Under the pieces are notes generated by a model that did no database searches, was not told where the DNA came from, and was given only the letters and a program-made list of their open reading frames with translations. Below are positions 5,724 to 8,702 of a stretch of 8,702 nt of DNA, piece by piece. The stretch comes from Hyphomicrobiales bacterium. Lineage in GTDB: Bacteria; Pseudomonadota; Alphaproteobacteria; Rhizobiales; HXMU1428-3. Position 1 is the stretch's first letter. Every line of letters begins with the position of its first letter. The position numbers and the translations under genes were made by a program. The stretch covers positions 1 through 8,702 of the forward strand of contig JAJFHW010000278.1 in the NCBI GenBank assembly GCA_021775385.1. Direction: 5' to 3'.

Positions 5724-6620
5724 ATGACAACAGATAATTTTGAAACCAAACTAGAAAAAGCTGTAAAACAAGTTGAAAACGGTCTGAAGGCACATTTAGC
5801 ATCAGATGATGAAACTCCAGAAATTCTGCTTGAAGCAATGCGTTATTCAAGTCTGGATGGTGGCAAGCGCCTGCGCCCTTTTTTAGTTAATGAAACGGCA
5901 TCTCTATTCAAAGCTGAACACCAATTGGTCACAGAAGCAGCAATCGCAATTGAATGTGTTCATTGCTATTCTCTTATCCATGATGATTTGCCGTCAATGG
6001 ACAATGATGAATTGCGCCGTGGTCGCCCTACTCTCTGGAAACATACAGATGAAGCCACCGCCATCTTAGCGGGCGATAGCTTACAAACTCTTGCCTTTGA
6101 AATTCTCTCAAATGCTCCAACACCCACCAACTCATACATAAAGTCTCAGTTGATAAACGGCCTTGCCAAAGCTGCAGGTAAAACTGGCATGGTTGGTGGC
6201 CAAATCAGAGATATGGCAGCCGAGAAATCAAGTGAAGTAAATTTTGCAGATATTCTTATGATCCACTCTCAAAAAACTGGAGCGCTGATTTCTTTTGCAG
6301 CTGAAGCTGGTGCGATTATCGGTGGTGCTGATCATCATGCAAGAGAAGCTATCAAGCTCTTTGGTCAAAAGCTTGGCCTGGCCTTTCAGTTAAAAGATGA
6401 TTTACTGGATATCGAAGGCACAACAGATGATTTAGGTAAGACAGCAGGTAAAGATCAAGCATCTGGCAAAGCCACATTGGTCTCTGTCTTAGGTCATGAA
6501 AAAGCGGTTACGTTTTTATCAAGCTTAAAAGATGGCGCTCTCTACGCCCTTGAGCCTTTTGGTGAAAAAGCTGAAACTCTGCGCGAAGCAACGAAGTTTG
6601 TTTGCGATAGACAGAATTAA
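5724..6620 (+). CDS. ispA: Polyprenyl synthase, probable (2E,6E)-farnesyl diphosphate synthase
   Basis: Trans-isoprenyl diphosphate synthase that condenses isopentenyl diphosphate with allylic diphosphates in the cytosol, probably to C15 farnesyl diphosphate. That product feeds undecaprenyl phosphate, quinone side chains and hopanoids. The 298-residue length is typical. Visible motifs are GGKRLRP (46-52) for IPP binding; the first aspartate-rich motif DDLPSMD (87-93) followed by RRGRPTLWK; GGQ (158-160); the second aspartate-rich motif DDLLD (225-229); and GKTAGKDQASGKATLV (238-253). The two-residue insertion in the first aspartate motif is the bacterial type II FPP synthase form. The aromatic Y82, five positions before it, fits a short-chain product. 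Geranylgeranyl diphosphate synthase is the main alternative. The start is ATG 5724, with no strong Shine-Dalgarno sequence. It diverges from mtgA. Confidence 0.95.
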   Translation: MTTDNFETKLEKAVKQVENGLKAHLASDDETPEILLEAMRYSSLDGGKRLRPFLVNETASLFKAEHQLVTEAAIAIECVHCYSLIHDDLPSMDNDELRRGRPTLWKHTDEATAILAGDSLQTLAFEILSNAPTPTNSYIKSQLINGLAKAAGKTGMVGGQIRDMAAEKSSEVNFADILMIHSQKTGALISFAAEAGAIIGGADHHAREAIKLFGQKLGLAFQLKDDLLDIEGTTDDLGKTAGKDQASGKATLVSVLGHEKAVTFLSSLKDGALYALEPFGEKAETLREATKFVCDRQN

Positions 6621-6702
6621 ATCATGCCTTTAAACGGTCGATTTCTTAAGCTAATGCAATGAGAAATATAAATTATTTACAAAAAAATTGAGAGGAATTC
6701 CT

Positions 6703-7575
6703 GTGCCGAAACGAAGCAAAAACATTTTGATGTGTAAATTATCTCTCAGTATATTTGCAGCATTCATACTACAAGCGGCATTGGTTACAAATTCCCACGC
6801 AAAAGAGCAAACTCTAACAGCAGAAGAATGGGCCTTGCTCAGGTTATCTGAATATAAACACCGTGTCCGCAAGCGCATTGGCAGTGATTATATTGTTTCC
6901 ATCAATTCCATTCGCAATAAATTTTTGGAAAACTTCGACCAGTCTGATTTTGACGGAGATGGCATAACAGTTGAAGATTTTGAAATTCTAGAAATGCAAA
7001 AAGAACAAAGAGGATTTGCATTTAAAATACAGAATTGGTTGATGAAAGACCTCAACCGAGATTTCAAAGTGACGAAAAAAGAACTAAAACTTTTCTATCA
7101 CAAGCAGGCCAGCAGATCTCTAAGGTCAGGTCAAACATTTATAAGAAAAACCAAAGAGCAAATAGACCAAGCCCTGGAAGATATGATCCTGAGAGACTTG
7201 GTAATGGATACAAATGGCGACGATGTGGTCTCATTTGAAGAAACCAAAAGCTTTTATGAAAAGAACAAAAACAAACGCCGCTTTCCAAACAGGTTCGGCA
7301 GGTATAACCGCTACAATATTTTATATAACAAAAAGATCCCGTATTCTTTTGACCTGAATAACAATGGCGTCATTGAGAAAAAAGAATATCTTCAGATCAT
7401 TGATCAAACCATCAAAGCGTACAATACAGACAATAACGCAATTCTCTCATCAGAAGAGCAAAGAGCAATAGAAACTGCAAAAAAATCAATCCGCCAAAAA
7501 TTCACCACCAAAAAATTCTGGCGCAAACCTCAACGTAAAAAGTTAAATGATGATAAATTGAGCAAGGAAATTTAG
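6703..7575 (+). CDS. Exported EF-hand calcium-binding protein, function unknown
   Basis: Predicted secreted or periplasmic protein of 290 residues. The N-terminus is basic (MPKRSKNILMCK), followed by a hydrophobic core and a likely signal peptidase I site after NSHA, residue 33. Four 12-position EF-hand loops are visible: DLNRDFKVTKKE (116-127), DTNGDDVVSFEE (169-180), DLNNNGVIEKKE (217-228) and NTDNNAILSSEE (241-252). A fifth, DFDGDGITVED (from 82), is one residue shorter than the classic loop. Only the 217-228 loop keeps the glycine at position 6; the others have F, D and A there, so calcium affinity may vary. The rest is very basic (KNKNKRRFPNRFGRYNRYN, RKPQRKK near the C-terminus). The GTG at 6703 is chosen because AGAGGA lies six bases upstream; a TTG at 6688 would place that Shine-Dalgarno sequence inside the gene. 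It follows ispA by 82 bases and converges with the lipoprotein gene, leaving 22 bases between stops. Confidence 0.85.
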   Translation: MPKRSKNILMCKLSLSIFAAFILQAALVTNSHAKEQTLTAEEWALLRLSEYKHRVRKRIGSDYIVSINSIRNKFLENFDQSDFDGDGITVEDFEILEMQKEQRGFAFKIQNWLMKDLNRDFKVTKKELKLFYHKQASRSLRSGQTFIRKTKEQIDQALEDMILRDLVMDTNGDDVVSFEETKSFYEKNKNKRRFPNRFGRYNRYNILYNKKIPYSFDLNNNGVIEKKEYLQIIDQTIKAYNTDNNAILSSEEQRAIETAKKSIRQKFTTKKFWRKPQRKKLNDDKLSKEI

Positions 7576-7597
7576 GTTATTTTCCAAGGAGTTAGCC

Positions 7598-8227
7598 CTA
7601 TTTTCCAAAAATTGTATTAACAATTTTATCTGCGCACCTCTGAGCTCGAGCATTCAGGCCATCTTTAAGCCTCTTAGCTTGATTTGCAAATAACTCATCA
7701 TATGTTGGGGCTTGTTCAGCATTTTTCAAACCATGTTCAACACAGCTTGCGCTAGCAATAATGCTATTATTTCTCAAATCCCTCAATTCTGCAGTGGCTC
7801 CATAATTAGCAGAATATTTACTAAAGTTGAGAGTTCCATGAGCTGCGCCAAAGGCAGTACTCATAACTTTTAATTCATACTGCGCATATTTACCCTTTTC
7901 GACCACGTGCATTTTATGCTGGGTCGAAAGACGCTGTTTTAATTTTTGACTAATAGTTAGGGCTGGGTCTTTGATATTATATGTGACAGCTAAATCTTCA
8001 CTCAACGCATGAACAGCTATAAATCCTAATAAACCCTGACTAGCTAAAAACCCTTTGCTTGGCGTTGTGATAATAAATTTTGGTCTATCACCAGTAGAAA
8101 TAAGAAGCTTCTTATTTTGAATGGCAGTAGCGCCACTTGTATCAATTTGTTTATTGCTAGCACAACCAGGTAGAACTGAAAGACATATGATGACCATATA
8201 AATCTTTCTGCCAGTTAAATAACTCAT
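7598..8227 (-). CDS. Lipoprotein, function unknown
   Basis: Predicted lipoprotein of 209 residues; I do not recognise the family. The N-terminus has basic residues (TGRK), a hydrophobic segment (about 9-19) and a lipobox LPGC with the acylated cysteine at residue 22. It is followed by Ala rather than Asp, consistent with export to the outer membrane. The mature part (ASNKQIDTSG...) is mixed, with a hydrophobic Gly-rich stretch (FLASQGLLGFIAVHALSEDLA). Two further cysteines, about residues 162 (SASCVEHG) and 198 (AQRCADK), could form a disulfide. The open frame extends 64 codons upstream, but the ATG at 8225-8227 is chosen because it places the lipobox correctly and has GGGGGG six bases upstream. 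A good promoter lies at 8292-8320, inside the rejected extension. It converges with the EF-hand gene, and no terminator is visible between them. Confidence 0.8.
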   Translation of the reverse strand: MSYLTGRKIYMVIICLSVLPGCASNKQIDTSGATAIQNKKLLISTGDRPKFIITTPSKGFLASQGLLGFIAVHALSEDLAVTYNIKDPALTISQKLKQRLSTQHKMHVVEKGKYAQYELKVMSTAFGAAHGTLNFSKYSANYGATAELRDLRNNSIIASASCVEHGLKNAEQAPTYDELFANQAKRLKDGLNARAQRCADKIVNTIFGK

Positions 8228-8291
8228 AAATTTCCCCCCAAAGGCCAATATTCTTTTTTTGTAATAAGATTTCCACTTAGGCCTATACGGC

Positions 8292-8320
8292 ATTATATTA
8301 AGCTGAGGAGTATTTTGCAA
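8292..8320 (-). promoter_or_regulatory. Sigma-70-type promoter of the lipoprotein gene
   Basis: On the minus strand TTGCAA (8315-8320) and a perfect TATAAT (8292-8297) are separated by 17 bases. This predicts a transcript start near 8285 and a leader of roughly 58 bases before the ATG at 8227. It supports the shorter lipoprotein start, because the longer frame would begin upstream of the promoter. Confidence 0.6.
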
Positions 8321-8390
8321 ATAAGATTGAAGTAATAATTTAAAATAAAACCGATAAAGCAACTCGGCTTTAGCCAAGAGAGAGATAAAG

Positions 8391-8693
8391 TTACTCCTCA
8401 CCGCCAAACTGTGTCTCAATAAAATTCTGAACGATCTCCAGAAATTCTTCTGCTATCCACTCGCCGCGTATCAGATCAGCCTGAGCGGAGCGTAAGCGAG
8501 CGCAGATAAGCTGATCGTAGAAAAAAAAGATCAGCCTGAGCGGAGTGTAAGCGAGCACAGATAAGCTGATCGTAGAAAAAAAGATCAGCCTGAGCGGAGC
8601 GTAAGCGAGCACAGATAAGTTGATCGTAGAAAAAAAGATCAGCCTGAGCGGAGTGTAAGCGAGCGCAGATAAGCTGATCGTAGAAAAAAAAGA
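8391..8693 (-). pseudogene. Possible gene tail running out of the tandem repeat
   Basis: The minus-strand frame ending at TAA 8391-8393 is open back to a stop at 8694-8696. Its last 25 codons lie outside the repeat and read as plausible protein (RGEWIAEEFLEIVQNFIE, then TQFGGEE). Everything upstream is repeat-encoded (LAYAPLRLIFF-type units). There is no start codon in the non-repeat part, so this may be the 3' end of a gene disrupted by the array, or a chance open frame. Low confidence. Confidence 0.22.
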
Positions 8694-8702
8694 TCAGCCT
8701 GA
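8474..8702. repeat. Tandem array of 54/55-bp hairpin units with terminator-like shape
   Basis: Four complete units begin at 8474, 8529, 8583 and 8637, and a fifth starts at 8692 and runs off the window. Each begins GATCAGCCTGAGCGGAG, continues (C/T)GTAAGCGAGC(G/A)CAGATAA, closes with G(C/T)TGATC, and ends GTAG plus seven or eight A. The GATCAGC and GCTGATC ends pair. Read on the minus strand, this stem is followed at once by a seven or eight T run, which is the layout of an intrinsic terminator with a long loop. An inner CTG/CAG helix can extend the stem after a TTAT bulge. Units differ at only three internal positions and in A-tract length. In unit 3 the stem change (GTTGATC) still allows a G-U pair. 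This could be serial termination of a gene beyond the right edge, or a selfish palindromic repeat. Confidence 0.8.

Noticed and set aside
5653..5850. Minus-strand 65-codon frame overlapping the start of ispA
   Set aside because: It lies across the ispA start and the divergent promoter region. Its hydrophobic look comes from AT-rich codons read in reverse.
6651..6878. Minus-strand 75-codon frame antisense to the EF-hand gene signal region
   Set aside because: The sense strand has a signal peptide with a good Shine-Dalgarno sequence. The antisense frame has no support.
7035..7238. Plus-strand 67-codon frame inside the EF-hand gene
   Set aside because: It is an alternative frame wholly inside the EF-hand coding region.
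7579..7608. TATTTTCCAA repeated twice between the convergent stops of the EF-hand and lipoprotein genes
   Set aside because: The repeat is only ten bases long, AT-rich and does not form a hairpin, so it is not a terminator and may be chance.
8474..8702. CRISPR array
   Set aside because: Units are nearly identical over their whole length, with no unique spacers, and no cas gene is visible. This is a tandem repeat.

Overview
The window looks like chromosomal DNA from an AT-rich alphaproteobacterium, most likely of the order Hyphomicrobiales (Rhizobiales). The evidence is a rhizobial-type ribosomal protein L32, the neighbouring block of rpmF, a monofunctional transglycosylase (mtgA) and a farnesyl-diphosphate-type polyprenyl synthase, and the style of the GGDEF/EAL protein. 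I cannot name the genus. No tRNA, rRNA, CRISPR array, transposase or phage gene is visible.

Layout, left to right. A small three-helix membrane protein (58-351, minus) is followed by a 513-residue cyclic-di-GMP protein with a degenerate GGDEF domain and an apparently intact EAL domain (539-2080, minus). Diverging from it is a weakly supported, very basic 113-residue protein (2295-2636, plus). Next come two tandem paralogous four-helix membrane proteins (2784-3230 and 3434-3850, minus), the first closed by a clear intrinsic terminator. A 447-base gene-free stretch (3851-4297) contains a dense run of short hairpins flanked by a 20-bp direct repeat. Then rpmF (4298-4483) and mtgA (4746-5489) lie on the minus strand, with ispA (5724-6620, plus) divergent from mtgA. 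An exported five-loop EF-hand protein (6703-7575, plus) converges on a lipoprotein gene (7598-8227, minus) that has a good sigma-70-type promoter. The right end (8474-8702) is a tandem array of 54/55-bp units, each shaped like a minus-strand intrinsic terminator, and the array continues past the window edge.

How the genes fit together. mtgA polymerises peptidoglycan glycan strands from lipid II. ispA makes the C15 precursor of the undecaprenyl carrier on which lipid II is built, so that divergent pair is functionally coherent. The EAL protein probably lowers cyclic-di-GMP. The membrane paralogs, EF-hand protein and lipoprotein are envelope proteins of unknown role. Several genes are better started at an internal ATG or GTG with a good Shine-Dalgarno sequence than at the longest open frame; the starts given here reflect that.

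I see no convincing new multi-gene system. The least explained signals are the hairpin cluster at about 3949-4208 and the terminator-like tandem array at the right edge. The two may share a diverged GATCAGCC-type repeat core.
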